In this document: piece after piece, positions 26,129-36,683 of the stretch
Layout: each line of letters begins with the position of its first letter
Numbering within the stretch: position 1 is the stretch's first letter
Assembly (NCBI RefSeq): GCF_001905465.1
Contig: NZ_LISX01000003.1
Coordinates: 346,565 to 410,564 of the forward strand
Source of the DNA: Kitasatospora sp. CB01950
GTDB taxonomy: Bacteria; Actinomycetota; Actinomycetes; Streptomycetales; Streptomycetaceae
DNA length: 64,000 nt
Direction: 5' to 3'
Program-made: the position numbers and the translations under genes
Notes under the pieces: generated by a model
What the model was told of the DNA's origin: nothing
What the model saw: the letters and a program-made list of their open reading frames with translations, nothing else
Databases searched by the model: none

Positions 26129-28151
26129 GGACGTCCTCGACCATCCGTCCGGCGCGGAGGCGGCGGAGGCAGTGGTGGCGGCGGCTGCGACGGTGGCGTT
26201 CGCCGGGCCGTGGGGTGAGTTCTTCGCCGACCTGGCGGGCGGGTTGGCGGACCACCGGGTCGAACTGGCGCTGCTCGGCGCGCGGGACGAGCTGACGGTC
26301 GGCGCGCCGGAGCGGCGCGGCGGATGGCTGGCGCCGGTGCACCTGTACGGCCACCACGCCACCGTCGGACCGGACAGCCCGGACAGCCCGGACAGCCCGG
26401 ACAGCCCGGACAGCCCGGACGGCCCGGACGGTTCGGAGCGTCCGGACGGTTGGCCCGTGGACGGCGGCCAGGCCTCGCCGTGCCCGCGCTGCCTCGCACG
26501 GCGCTGGCAGGCGGTGCGGTCCGGGCAGCTGCGCGACGCGCTGGAACTCGGGTCCGGCACCCGGGCGGCGGGCCGCCCGCCGTTCGCGGTGCCGTTCCTG
26601 ACCGACGCGCTGGCCGCGCTGCTCGCGGCGCGCGCCGAGCGCGGCCCGCGGGAGCTCGACGGGCTGCCCGTGGTGCACCTGCTGGACCTGGAGACGCTGC
26701 GGGTAAGCGGTTTCCCGCTGCTCACGGACGCCGAGTGTCCGCGCTGCGAGCACCGCGTCGAGGACAGCGCGGAGGCCGCCCGGATCGACCTGGCGAGCCG
26801 CCCCAAGCGGGCCCGCGACGACTTCCGGCTGCGGCCGGTGGAGGACTACGGGCTGTCGCTGCCCGCGTTCGTCAACCCCGTCGCGGGGATGCTCGGGCCG
26901 TCGGTGGTGCCGGACCTGGTGTCCGCCTCCACTTCCTCCACGGTGGGCTGTTTCACCATGCGTTCCGGCGACTACCTGCGCGAGTGCTTCTGGGGCGGCC
27001 ACACCGCCGGCTACCGGGCCAGCACCGAGGTCGGCCTGCTGGAAGGGCTGGAGCGGTTCGCCGGGATGCGGGCGCGCGGCAGGCGGACCAACGTCGTCGC
27101 CGCCCTGGACGACCTCGGCGAGCAGGCGCTCGACCCGCGCACCTGCGGCCTGTACACCGACGAGTTCCACCGGACCACCGGCGTCCGGCCGTTCTCGCCC
27201 AGCACCCCGATCCCGTGGGTGTGGGGCTGGTCGCTGCGCGACGAACGGCCGCTGCTGGTACCGGAGATCCTGCCGTACTACCACGCGCCCGGCGGGCTCA
27301 CCAACCGCTTCGTGCAGGAGAGTTCGAACGGCTGCGCGTCCGGCGGCAGCCTGGAGGAGGCGATCTACTTCGGGCTGATGGAGGCCGTCGAACGCGACGC
27401 CTTCCTGCTCGCCTGGTACGGGCAACTCGACCTGCCCGAACTCGACGGCCGCAGTAGCAGCCGCCCGCAGACCAGGGCGATGGTCGACCGGCTGGAGATG
27501 TACGGCTACCGCGCCCGGTTCTTCGACACCCGGATCACCTTCCCGGTCCCGGTGGTGACCGCCGTCGCCGAACGCGTCGACGGCGGCCCCGGACGGCTCT
27601 GCTTCGGCGCGGGCGCGAGCCTCGACCCGGAGGCGGCGCTCTGGGCCGGCCTGTGCGAGATCGCCACCGACGCCGTCAACCTGCGCAGCCGCACCGCCCG
27701 CGAGGAGCGGCGACTGCGCGCCATGGCGGAGGACTTCGACCAGGTACGGGTCCTGCACGACCACCCGCTGGTCTACGGCCTGCCCGAGATGGCGAAGTAC
27801 GCCGACTTCCTGCTGAAGCGCCAGGAGGCGCCGCGGCCGGTGTCGACGCTGCGGGACGGCTCGATCGCCCCGTCCGACGACCTCCGCGAGGACCTGCGGC
27901 ACTGCGTCGACGCGGTCGCCGCGGCCGGGTTCGACGTGGTGGTGGTCGACCAGACCATGCCCGAACAGCGGGCCTCCGGCCTGCACACCGCCTCGGTGCT
28001 GGTGCCCGGACTGCTGCCGATCGACTTCGGCTGGCAGCGCCAACGCGCTCTCACCATGCCCCGGCTGCGGACCGCGCCCCGCGAGGCCGGCCTGCGCCCG
28101 CACGACCTGCGGACGGACCAGCTCAACCCCGCACCGCACCCCTTCCCCTGA
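26121..28151 (+). CDS. YcaO-domain azoline-forming cyclodehydratase (first)
   Basis: 676 residues. The N-terminal 200 contain E1-like remnants with zinc-type CPRC pairs (about residues 119 and 213) and a low-complexity run of Asp-Ser-Pro units. The YcaO domain (about 250-676) has the ATP-binding segments GLLEGLERFAG, ESSNGCASGGSLEEAIYFGLMEAVERDAF and a LVPGLLPIDFGW end. The C-terminus PAPHPFP is the proline-rich tail typical of TOMM cyclodehydratases. It activates the peptide amide with ATP to turn Cys/Ser/Thr into azolines, working with the upstream leader-binding partner. ATG at 26121. Confidence 0.92.
   Translation: MPEDVLDHPSGAEAAEAVVAAAATVAFAGPWGEFFADLAGGLADHRVELALLGARDELTVGAPERRGGWLAPVHLYGHHATVGPDSPDSPDSPDSPDSPDGPDGSERPDGWPVDGGQASPCPRCLARRWQAVRSGQLRDALELGSGTRAAGRPPFAVPFLTDALAALLAARAERGPRELDGLPVVHLLDLETLRVSGFPLLTDAECPRCEHRVEDSAEAARIDLASRPKRARDDFRLRPVEDYGLSLPAFVNPVAGMLGPSVVPDLVSASTSSTVGCFTMRSGDYLRECFWGGHTAGYRASTEVGLLEGLERFAGMRARGRRTNVVAALDDLGEQALDPRTCGLYTDEFHRTTGVRPFSPSTPIPWVWGWSLRDERPLLVPEILPYYHAPGGLTNRFVQESSNGCASGGSLEEAIYFGLMEAVERDAFLLAWYGQLDLPELDGRSSSRPQTRAMVDRLEMYGYRARFFDTRITFPVPVVTAVAERVDGGPGRLCFGAGASLDPEAALWAGLCEIATDAVNLRSRTAREERRLRAMAEDFDQVRVLHDHPLVYGLPEMAKYADFLLKRQEAPRPVSTLRDGSIAPSDDLREDLRHCVDAVAAAGFDVVVVDQTMPEQRASGLHTASVLVPGLLPIDFGWQRQRALTMPRLRTAPREAGLRPHDLRTDQLNPAPHPFP
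26372..26425 (+). repeat. 9-bp coding microrepeat in the first YcaO gene
   Basis: About six CCGGACAGC/CCGGACGGC units encode Pro-Asp-Ser(Gly) steps in a linker near residues 84-100. The second YcaO protein lacks it, so it is probably a slippage expansion without catalytic role. Confidence 0.75.
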
Positions 28152-28213
28152 GCCCCGCCGCGCCCGGCACCGCGCCCTCGCACGGCGCCGGGCGGCACGA
28201 GAGAGGAACGAAC

Positions 28214-29848
28214 ATGGGCTACGCCCGCGCGTACGCGTCCGCGGTGCTGTGGCGCGGCCGGGTCCCGATGGAGCCCGCCGACTTCGTGCCCGACTGGGCC
28301 GACCGCCCGCGCAAGGACAAGTACTTCCCCGACGCGCCGCACTTCCCGCTGCCCGACTGCCCGCCCGGACCGGCCGCCTCGGCCGCCCGCGGCCTGTTCG
28401 GTCCGCGCGGCGAGGACGGCTTCACGCTGCCGCTGCTCGGCGGCATGCTCCGCGACTCCTACGGCCTGACGGGCCGCCGGCTCGGCGTGCAGGCCAACTC
28501 CGACCTCGGCACGCTGCCCCGCTACCCGCACGCCAACTTCTCCCGGGGCACCGCGTCCGGCGGCGGCCTCTACCCGATCGGCATCCACTGGGTCAGCGGC
28601 CCGAGCGGACCGCTCACCCCCGGCGTGCACCACTACTCCACGCCGCACCACTCGATGCGGCGGCTGCTGACCGGCGACGTCACGCCCGACGTGCGGGCGG
28701 CGCTCGGCGGCCTCGCCGAGGACTGCGACCAATTCCTGGTCCTCACCGTCAAGTTCTGGCAGAACGCCTTCAAGTACAACAGCTTCGCGTACCACGTGGT
28801 CACCATGGACACCGGCGCGCTGCTGGAGACCTGGCGGATCTGGGCCGGCGCGCAGGGCCTGCACCTGGGCGCGGCACTCTGGTTCGACGAGGAGCGGCTC
28901 GGCCGGCTGTTCGGCCTGAGCGCCGAGGAGGAGGGCGTGTTCGCCGTCGTCCCGCTGCGCTGGGCAGGCGGGCCGGCCGGCGCGCTGCCCGCGACGCCCA
29001 CCGGCGCGCTGCCCGCGACGCCCACCGGCGCGGTCGTGCGGGCCAAGGAACAGGAGCGGTCGCGGCTCGTGCTCGGGTTCGAGACCGTCCGGCGGATCCA
29101 CGAGGCCACCCTGGAGGGCGCGGCCGAGCGGCCCGCCGCCGGGGTGCTGGACGCGGCGCTGGAGGAGGCCTGGGCCCGGTTGCGCGCGGCGGCCGAACCG
29201 GCCGGGCCCGTCGGCGAGCCGGTCCGGCTGCCCGAGCCGCAGCAGCCGTCGATGGGCGTGCGCGAGGCGCTGCGCGCGCGGCGCAGCAGCTTCGGCCGGT
29301 TCACCGGCAGGCCCGCGATGAGCGCCGGGCAGCTGTCCACCGCGCTTGCCGCCGCCGCGTCCGCCGGACGGCTGGAGGGATGCGAGGAGGGGCCCGCGAC
29401 GGCCTCGCTGACGCGGCTGCACGTGTTCGTCAACCACGTCGAGGGCGTGCCCGCCGGCGCGTACGCGTACGACGCCGAGGCGCGCACGCTGCGGCCCGTG
29501 AAGGCGGGCCCGCAGGGCTGGTTCCTGCAGCGCAACTACTTCCTCGACAACTACAACCTGGAGCAGGCCGGGGCGCTGATCCTGGTCAGCGCGCCCACCC
29601 CGGCCGTGCTGGACGCCGTCGGCGACCGGGGCCTGCGCCTGGTGAACGCCGCCGTCGGGGCCGCCTCGCAGGCGCTGTACACGGTCGCCCCGGCGGCCGG
29701 ACTGGCCTGCGGCGTGGCGCTCGGCTTCGACTCCGTCTCCTACACCGAGCACCTGGGCCTCGTCGACGGCGAGGAACTGCCGCTGCTGATCATGATGATC
29801 GGTCAGGAGCACCGCAGCCCGGCCGACTTCGACCACGCGATCGCCTGA
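28214..29848 (+). CDS. SagB-type azoline dehydrogenase, two nitroreductase-like domains
   Basis: 544 residues. FMN-dependent enzymes of this family oxidise azolines to azoles in thiopeptides and linear azole peptides. The first half has SRGTASGGGLYPIGIHW (flavin-site SGGLYP) and KFWQNAFKYNSFAYH. The second half repeats the fold (VREALRARRSSFGRFTG; NYFLDNYNLEQAGALILVSAP; RLVNAAVGAASQALY). A fused pair is common in thiopeptide clusters. A linker carries two copies of ALPATPTG. It is preceded by AGAGGAACG and ATG, and followed 14 bp later by the LanB gene. Confidence 0.9.
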   Translation: MGYARAYASAVLWRGRVPMEPADFVPDWADRPRKDKYFPDAPHFPLPDCPPGPAASAARGLFGPRGEDGFTLPLLGGMLRDSYGLTGRRLGVQANSDLGTLPRYPHANFSRGTASGGGLYPIGIHWVSGPSGPLTPGVHHYSTPHHSMRRLLTGDVTPDVRAALGGLAEDCDQFLVLTVKFWQNAFKYNSFAYHVVTMDTGALLETWRIWAGAQGLHLGAALWFDEERLGRLFGLSAEEEGVFAVVPLRWAGGPAGALPATPTGALPATPTGAVVRAKEQERSRLVLGFETVRRIHEATLEGAAERPAAGVLDAALEEAWARLRAAAEPAGPVGEPVRLPEPQQPSMGVREALRARRSSFGRFTGRPAMSAGQLSTALAAAASAGRLEGCEEGPATASLTRLHVFVNHVEGVPAGAYAYDAEARTLRPVKAGPQGWFLQRNYFLDNYNLEQAGALILVSAPTPAVLDAVGDRGLRLVNAAVGAASQALYTVAPAAGLACGVALGFDSVSYTEHLGLVDGEELPLLIMMIGQEHRSPADFDHAIA

Positions 29849-29862
29849 ACGGCGGAGGAACG

Positions 29863-32688
29863 TTGACCACCACTGTGACCGCGGGGAGCGCCGGGCGCCA
29901 GGACCGGCCCACCGGCCGGGCCCTGGGCCTCGGGCCCCGCTTCATGCTGCGCGCCGGCGGCCTGCCGGTCGAGGCCGTGCACGGTCTTCGCTCGGACGAA
30001 GTCTTCGGCTGGGCCGAGGAGTTGGCGGCCGAGGAGGAGCGCCTGTCCGAGCTCGGGGCCCGGCTCGGCGACCCGCTCTCGGTGCTCGTCAAGCTCGCGC
30101 CGGATGCCGAGGGCCGGCGGCGGGTGCTGGACCTGCGGCGCAGGGTGTTCAACAACCGGATGCCCGCCGATCCCGCCGCGGCGCTCGCCATGGTGCGGCA
30201 ACTCGACCGGGACGCTGCCGAGTTGCTCGCCCAGTGGCTGCCCGCCCGGCAGCGCCTGGCGCAGCTGCGGGAGGCCGGCGGGCCCGCGTTCGAGCGTGAA
30301 CTCGTCCGCACCCGGGCCGAGTTGCGCCGCCTGGCTGGGCTGGACGAGCTGCGGCTCGGCCTGCTGCTGGCCTCGCCGTCGCTGGAGGCCCGCCTCGACG
30401 GCATCGGCGCGCCCAGCGCCGCGCCGGACAAGCGGACCCGCAAGATGGAACGCTCGCTGCTGTCGTACCTGTACCGGACGGCGTGCAAGACCAGCCCGTT
30501 CAGCACCTTCACGCCCGTCGCCGTCGGCGCCTTCGACGACTCCCACGACGGGTTCGAGGTGGCGCTCGGCGAGGCGCGCGGCAGCCACCCCAGGCTGAAC
30601 GTGGTGGTGCTGGCCCGGCTCGCCGAACTGGTCGCCGCCGACCCGCAGCGCCGCGCCGACCTGCCGGTGGCCCCCGCCTCCGGCATGGAACTGACCGAGG
30701 ACCGGGTCCGCTACGTGCGGCGCTCGGTGACGGCCGGCGACTCCGGCGCGGCGGTGAGCTTCGACGCGGCCCGCGACCGGCTGTTCTTTCTACGCCTGAG
30801 CGGCGTGCTGGAACGGCTGCTTGAGGTGTTCCGGCAGCGCCCGGAGATCCGCTTCGGCGAACTCGCGGCCGAGCTCGCCGCACAGCTCGGCACGGACGGC
30901 GATCCGGCCGACGCGGGCGACGCGCGACGGTACCTGGACGCGCTGCTGGAGGTCGGCATCCTCCAACTCCCGCTGCTCGCCACGGATGTGCACACCGCCG
31001 ACCCGGTGCGCGCGTTCCGGCAGGCGCTGCGCTCGCTGGAGCGGCCCTGGGCGGACGCCGTCGCCGACCGGCTCGCCGGACCGATCGCCGCCCTGGAGCG
31101 CTGGCCGGCCGCCGACGTCCCGACCCGACGGGCGCTGCTCGCCGAGATGCGCGCCGAACTCGCCGCCATACAACGGGAGTTGGGCGACGAGAAGGCGGCC
31201 GTCCCGCAGACCCTGCTGTACGAGGACGTCGACGCGGGCGAGACTGCGGCCGACGCCCGGCGGTGGGCCGCACTGGCGGCCGAGCCGCTGGCCGAACTCA
31301 CCCGAATCCTCCCGGTGTTCGACCTTGGCCTGGCCCAACGGCTCACCCTGAAGGGCTTCTTCCTCGCCCGGCACGGCCGCGGCGGCCGCAGCGACGACCT
31401 GCTGCAGCTGGTGCACGACTTCCACGAGGACATCTTCAACCAGTACCTGCAGTTCACCGCCGCCAAGCCCGGCGAGGCCGAACACCGCGGCTACCCCGCC
31501 GAGGAGAACTGGCTCGGCCAGCCGCAGATCACCGCCCTCGACCGGGCGCGCGCCGAACTGGCCCGCCGGATGCGCGCATCCTTCGCACAACTGCCGGACA
31601 GCGCTGAGGAGTTGACGCTCGACGACGCGGACCTCGACGCCGTGGCGGAGCAACTCGGCACGCCCGCGGGCGGGTTCGCGCCGCACAGCCACTTCGTGCA
31701 GCTGTCCGCCCGGGACGGCGAGCCGCTGGTGGTGCTCAACCACTCCTACGGCGGCCTGTGCTTCCCGTTCACCCGCTTCACGCACTGCTTCGAGGGCGCC
31801 GCCGACGGCGCGGACCTGCCTGCGGACCCTCCCGCCGCCCTGCCCGCCGCCCTGCGCGGGACGCTGCGTGAGGTCGCGCCCGCGGGCGCGGTGCTCGCCG
31901 AGGTCACCGCGGGCGCCGCCACCACCAACCTGAACCTCCACGGGCGGCTCACCGACTACGAGTTGGTGTGCCCGGGCGAGACCAGCACCGCCCCCGAGGA
32001 CGCGCAGATCCACCTGGACGACCTGTACGTCGAGCACGACCCGGACGCCGACCGGCTGGTGCTGCGCTCGCGCCGCCTCGGCGTCGAGGTCGTCCCGGTC
32101 TACCTCGGCTACCTGGTGCCGATGGTGCTGCCGGAGATCCCGCGCAGCCTGCTGCTGTTCTCGCCGACCTCCCGGGTGACGCCCGAGCTGTGGCGTGGCG
32201 TGCCCGCCGGCCCGGCCCCCGAGGGGGTCGCCCGCCGCCCCCGGGTCCGGTACGGCAGCCTGGTGCTGCACCGCCGCAACTGGACCGCCGACGCCGCGGC
32301 GCTGCCGCAACTCCCGCCGGGAGCAACCGAGTCGGAGCGATACCTGGAATGGCAGCGCTGGCGTCGCCGGCACCGGCTGCCCGTCCGGGTGTTCGCCCGG
32401 GCGTACCCCGAGGGGCCCGGCGTCCCCCTCGGGGTCGCCAAACCCCAGTACGTGGACTTCGCCAGCCCGCTGTCCCTGACCGCGCTGGACGCCATGCTCG
32501 CCGGCGGCGCCGGACGGCTGGTGCTGGAGGAGATGCTGCCCGGCGAGGACGCGCTGCACGTGCGCTCCGCGCGCGGCCGCCACGTCGCCGAACTGGCCCT
32601 GGAAGTCCTGCCGTTGGACCCGTCCCGGCCGTCGGCGCAGCACCGTGACGCGAACCAGCCCCGGCGAGGAGAGCCGAACCATGACTGA
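29863..32688 (+). CDS. LanB-type dehydratase, glutamylation (N-terminal) component
   Basis: 941 residues of the Lant_dehydr_N family, which uses Glu-tRNA to glutamylate Ser/Thr side chains. Recognisable blocks are RSLLSYLYRTACKTSPFSTFTP (family R-x3-S-x-LYR...PFS motif near residue 195), LNHSYGGLCFPFTRF near 625 and PRVRYGSLVLHRRNW, RVFARAYPEG-type end blocks. Full-length LanB enzymes carry an elimination domain; here it is encoded separately next, the split arrangement of thiopeptides and goadsporin-like peptides. TTG start at 29863 with GGAGGAA directly upstream. Overlaps the next gene by 8 bp. Confidence 0.92.
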   Translation: MTTTVTAGSAGRQDRPTGRALGLGPRFMLRAGGLPVEAVHGLRSDEVFGWAEELAAEEERLSELGARLGDPLSVLVKLAPDAEGRRRVLDLRRRVFNNRMPADPAAALAMVRQLDRDAAELLAQWLPARQRLAQLREAGGPAFERELVRTRAELRRLAGLDELRLGLLLASPSLEARLDGIGAPSAAPDKRTRKMERSLLSYLYRTACKTSPFSTFTPVAVGAFDDSHDGFEVALGEARGSHPRLNVVVLARLAELVAADPQRRADLPVAPASGMELTEDRVRYVRRSVTAGDSGAAVSFDAARDRLFFLRLSGVLERLLEVFRQRPEIRFGELAAELAAQLGTDGDPADAGDARRYLDALLEVGILQLPLLATDVHTADPVRAFRQALRSLERPWADAVADRLAGPIAALERWPAADVPTRRALLAEMRAELAAIQRELGDEKAAVPQTLLYEDVDAGETAADARRWAALAAEPLAELTRILPVFDLGLAQRLTLKGFFLARHGRGGRSDDLLQLVHDFHEDIFNQYLQFTAAKPGEAEHRGYPAEENWLGQPQITALDRARAELARRMRASFAQLPDSAEELTLDDADLDAVAEQLGTPAGGFAPHSHFVQLSARDGEPLVVLNHSYGGLCFPFTRFTHCFEGAADGADLPADPPAALPAALRGTLREVAPAGAVLAEVTAGAATTNLNLHGRLTDYELVCPGETSTAPEDAQIHLDDLYVEHDPDADRLVLRSRRLGVEVVPVYLGYLVPMVLPEIPRSLLLFSPTSRVTPELWRGVPAGPAPEGVARRPRVRYGSLVLHRRNWTADAAALPQLPPGATESERYLEWQRWRRRHRLPVRVFARAYPEGPGVPLGVAKPQYVDFASPLSLTALDAMLAGGAGRLVLEEMLPGEDALHVRSARGRHVAELALEVLPLDPSRPSAQHRDANQPRRGEPNHD

Positions 32689-33730
32689 CCTGCCGACCAC
32701 CCCGGACGCCCCCGGCGACTGGCTCGCGCTGCACGTCTTCTACGCGGCCAGCCCGCGCCCGCTGCTGCTGCAGTGCGTGCGCCCGCTGGTCGCCGAACTC
32801 ACCGAAGAGGGCCTGCTCGCCGGGCACTTCTTCATCAACTACTGGGTGGAGGGCCCGCACCTGCGCCTGCGCCTGCGGCCCGCCACCCCCGAGGCGGCCG
32901 AACAGGTCCGCGCACGTGCCGAGAGCGCCGTCGCCGAGTTCCTGCGCCGCCGCCCCGCGCTCTACCAGGTCGAGGACAGCTTCTTCGCGGAGCTCTACAA
33001 CACCATGTTCGAGCTGGAGTTCACCCTGGAGGAACGCGCCGAACTCGTCGACGCCGACGGGAGGATGAGGCTGCGGGAGAACAACACCTTCAGCCGCGAA
33101 CCGTACGAGCCCGAGTACGGCAAGTACGGCGGCCCGGCCGGCATCGACCTCGCCGAATGGCACTTCCAGCACTCCAGCGACCTGGTGATCGAAGCCACCC
33201 GCACCATGAACCTGCACCTGCGCACCGTGGTGCTGGGCCTGGCCGCGCAGCTGATGATGACCATGACGGCGTGCTTCCTCCCCGACGAGGACGCCCTGCT
33301 GACCTTCCTCGACCGCTACCACGCCTTCTGGAACCGCTCGTTCGAAGGCACCAACTACACCGCGCAGCAGGGCTACGACCGCGCCTACACCAGCATGGGC
33401 GACGCCCTGCCGGCCAGGTTCCGGGCGATCCGCGCCGCCGTCGTCGACGGCGCGCCCGAGCGGCTGCCCGCCGTGCTCCGCGGCTGGGCCGAGCACTGCC
33501 TCGACCTGCGCGAGCGCGCCGCCGGGGCGGCGCGCCGCGGCGAACTGGTCTTCCGCTCCTGGGACGGCGAACGCGACCTGACCGTCACCGACCCCGCCGA
33601 GGCGCTGCCGATGCTGCTGTTCCCGTACGCCCACATGACCAACAACCGGCTGTCGGTGACCGTCCGCGACGAGGCGTTCCTGTCGTACATCCTGGCCCGC
33701 GCCCTGCGCGAACCCGCGGTGGTCTCGTGA
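32681..33730 (+). CDS. Split LanB C-terminal/thiopeptide-type protein (elimination or cyclisation)
   Basis: 349 residues of the SpaB_C/thiopeptide-type biosynthesis family. HVFYAASPRPLLLQCVRPLV and FFINYWVEGPHLRLRLRP are the family N-terminal signature. SREPYEPEYGKYGG and the HFQHSSD segment follow. Members remove glutamate from glutamylated Ser/Thr to make dehydroamino acids, or in thiopeptides catalyse the [4+2] ring closure. Because this is the only copy in the cluster, elimination is the more probable role. ATG at 32681 overlaps the LanB stop, and its TGA overlaps the next GTG. Confidence 0.88.
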   Translation: MTDLPTTPDAPGDWLALHVFYAASPRPLLLQCVRPLVAELTEEGLLAGHFFINYWVEGPHLRLRLRPATPEAAEQVRARAESAVAEFLRRRPALYQVEDSFFAELYNTMFELEFTLEERAELVDADGRMRLRENNTFSREPYEPEYGKYGGPAGIDLAEWHFQHSSDLVIEATRTMNLHLRTVVLGLAAQLMMTMTACFLPDEDALLTFLDRYHAFWNRSFEGTNYTAQQGYDRAYTSMGDALPARFRAIRAAVVDGAPERLPAVLRGWAEHCLDLRERAAGAARRGELVFRSWDGERDLTVTDPAEALPMLLFPYAHMTNNRLSVTVRDEAFLSYILARALREPAVVS

Positions 33731-34938
33731 GCCACCGTCAACTCCTGGAGCAGCGGCCGAGGATCCGCCCCGAACTGCGGATCGCCCGGCCGCTGCGGCG
33801 CGGCGCCGCCGTCGTCCACCTGGTGCAGGACCCGGTCGGCGGACGGCAGTTGGAGCTCGGGCCGAAGGAACACTTCATCATCGCCCGGCTCGACGGCACC
33901 CGGACCCTCGCCGAGGTCGGCGACGCGTACGCGCAGCACTTCCGGGCCCGCCTGGGCGAACCGCAGTGGCAGCAGATGATGGGCCTGCTGTACACCCGCG
34001 GCCTGCTCGCAGACGCCCCCGTCCCGGTGCCGCCCAAGCCCGCCGGGCCGCCCCGCTCCGGCGTCCTCAGCGGCCGGGCCAAGCTGGTCTCCGACGCGCC
34101 CGCGCTGCTGGAGACCCTGCACCGCGCCACCGCCTTCGCCCGCCGCCGCGCCGTCCTGGCACCGCTGCTGGCGCTGGTCGCGGCGCTGCTGGTCGCCGTC
34201 GCCGTCCAGCTGCCCACGCTGATCGACGAGACCCGGCAGCTCGCCGAGAACCCCGTCGCGCTGTTCGCCGTCGGCACCCTGCTGTGGACCAGCCTCGCCC
34301 TGCACGAACTCGCCCACGGCCTGGTCGGCCACGCCTACGGCGGACGCGTCGGCGAGATCGGCCTGCGCTGGCGGCTGCCCATGACGTACCTGTACTGCGA
34401 GGTCGAGGACGTCCGGTTCTTCGCCCGCCGCCGCGAACAGATCGCCACCGCCGGGGCCGGCGCGATCGCCAACCTGGTGTTCCTGCTGCCCTTCTACCCC
34501 GCCTGGGCGCTGTTGCCCGCCCACGCCCAGGCCCGGCCGTTCCTCGGCGGACTGCTGCTGCTCGGCACCGCCGTCGCCCTCGGCAACCTGCTGCCGCTGC
34601 CCCCGCTGGACGGCTACAAGGCCCTCGGCTACGCCCTGGACACCCTCCAACTCGCCACCGAGAGCCGCACGTTCGCCACCGTCGCGGCCCGCGCCGCGAT
34701 CCGCCGCGACGGCACCGAACTGCGCCGCTACCCCGCGCGACTGCGACTCGCGTACGGCGGCTACGCGCTCGGCTGCACCGTCCTGGCCGCCGCCCTGCTC
34801 GCCGCCGCGAGCGCCCTGCTGGCGGCCTGGTACGGCCCGCTCGCCGGGTGGCTGCCCGCGTTCTCGGTGGCGGCCGCACTGGCGCTGTGGGCGGCCGGCC
34901 GCGCCCTGCGGGCACTGCGGGAGGCAAGGAGCGGATGA
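33727..34938 (+). CDS. PqqD/RRE-fused site-2-protease-like membrane protein (M50)
   Basis: 403 residues. Residues about 8-98 resemble a PqqD-like leader-binding domain (RIRPELRIARPLRRGAAVV; LDGTRTLAEVGDAYAQHF; LLYTRGLLAD). The membrane part begins near residue 140. It has HELAH (metal-binding HExxH, about residue 195) in a helix and NLLPLPPLDGYKAL (the NPxxPLDG-type third ligand), so the zinc site looks complete. Several more hydrophobic helices follow. It may cut the leader at the membrane or help maturation during export, directly before the ABC transporter genes. Substrate is inferred. Confidence 0.85.
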   Translation: MSHRQLLEQRPRIRPELRIARPLRRGAAVVHLVQDPVGGRQLELGPKEHFIIARLDGTRTLAEVGDAYAQHFRARLGEPQWQQMMGLLYTRGLLADAPVPVPPKPAGPPRSGVLSGRAKLVSDAPALLETLHRATAFARRRAVLAPLLALVAALLVAVAVQLPTLIDETRQLAENPVALFAVGTLLWTSLALHELAHGLVGHAYGGRVGEIGLRWRLPMTYLYCEVEDVRFFARRREQIATAGAGAIANLVFLLPFYPAWALLPAHAQARPFLGGLLLLGTAVALGNLLPLPPLDGYKALGYALDTLQLATESRTFATVAARAAIRRDGTELRRYPARLRLAYGGYALGCTVLAAALLAAASALLAAWYGPLAGWLPAFSVAAALALWAAGRALRALREARSG

Positions 34939-35007
34939 GCGGCTCAACAGGGTTGCGCAACAGGGTGGGTGACGTGATGTCGGCATGTCGGCAAGGAGAG
35001 AGCACTG

Positions 35008-35927
<920 letters not shown>

Positions 35928-35931
<4 letters not shown>

Positions 35932-36677
35932 ACGCCTACACCGCAGTGACCAGGGCCAGCTACCTCGCCTACCTGCGCGACCGCACCTCGGTGATCTTCA
36001 CCTTCGCGTTCCCGCTGGTCTTCCTGATCGTCTTCGGGATGATCTTCCAGGGGCAGTCGGTGGACGGCGGCCTGTCCTACATCAACTACATCGCGCCCGG
36101 CGTGCTCTCCTGGGGCATCGGCAACGCCGCCCTGTTCGGCGTCGCCTTCACCCTGATGCACTGGCGCCGCGACGACCTGCTGCGGCTGATCTGGCGCACC
36201 CCCACCCCGCTGCCCACCGTGCTCGGCGCCCGCTACGCCGTCGCCCTCGGCACCGGACTCGTCCAGGCCGTGCTGTTCACCGCCGTCGCCCTCGGCGCGT
36301 TCGGCCTGCACCTGTCCGGGTCCTGGCCGCTCGCCCTGCCCGTGCTGGTCTTCGGCATCACCGCCTTCGCCGCGCTCGGCCTGGTCGTCGGCACCCTCGC
36401 CAACACCCCCGAGGCGGTCGCCGCGATCGCCAACTGCGTGATGGTCCCGATGGCGTTCCTGTCCGGCGCGTTCTACCCGATCGACCTGATGCCCGGCTGG
36501 CTCCAGGGCCTCTCCCGCGCCCTGCCGCTGCGCTACTTCGACGAAGGCGTCACCGACACCATCGGCGGCCGCGGCGGCATCGCCCTGCCGTTCCTCGACT
36601 GCGCCGCCCTCACCGGCTTCACCCTGGTCTTCGCGCTGATCGCCGCCAAGACCTTCCGCTGGAGCAACCGCAACTGA
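35928..36677 (+). CDS. ABC-2 type transporter permease
   Basis: 249 residues with six predicted membrane helices. The first starts at about residue 23 (SVIFTFAFPLVFLIVFGMIF), and the C-terminal half has the ABC-2 signature MVPMAFLSGAFYPIDLMPGWLQ, ALPLRYF. ATG overlaps the ATPase stop (ATGA). It is the membrane partner of the preceding ATPase. Confidence 0.94.
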
Positions 36678-36683
36678 CGGACC

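Noticed and set aside
23774..26806. Long open frame of about 1000 codons on the minus strand across the cyclodehydratase gene, and similar long antisense frames elsewhere (for example 13343-15643, 42766-45474)
   Set aside because: They lie opposite strongly supported genes, have Gly/Arg/Ala-biased composition and no domains; they follow from the high third-position GC of the true genes.
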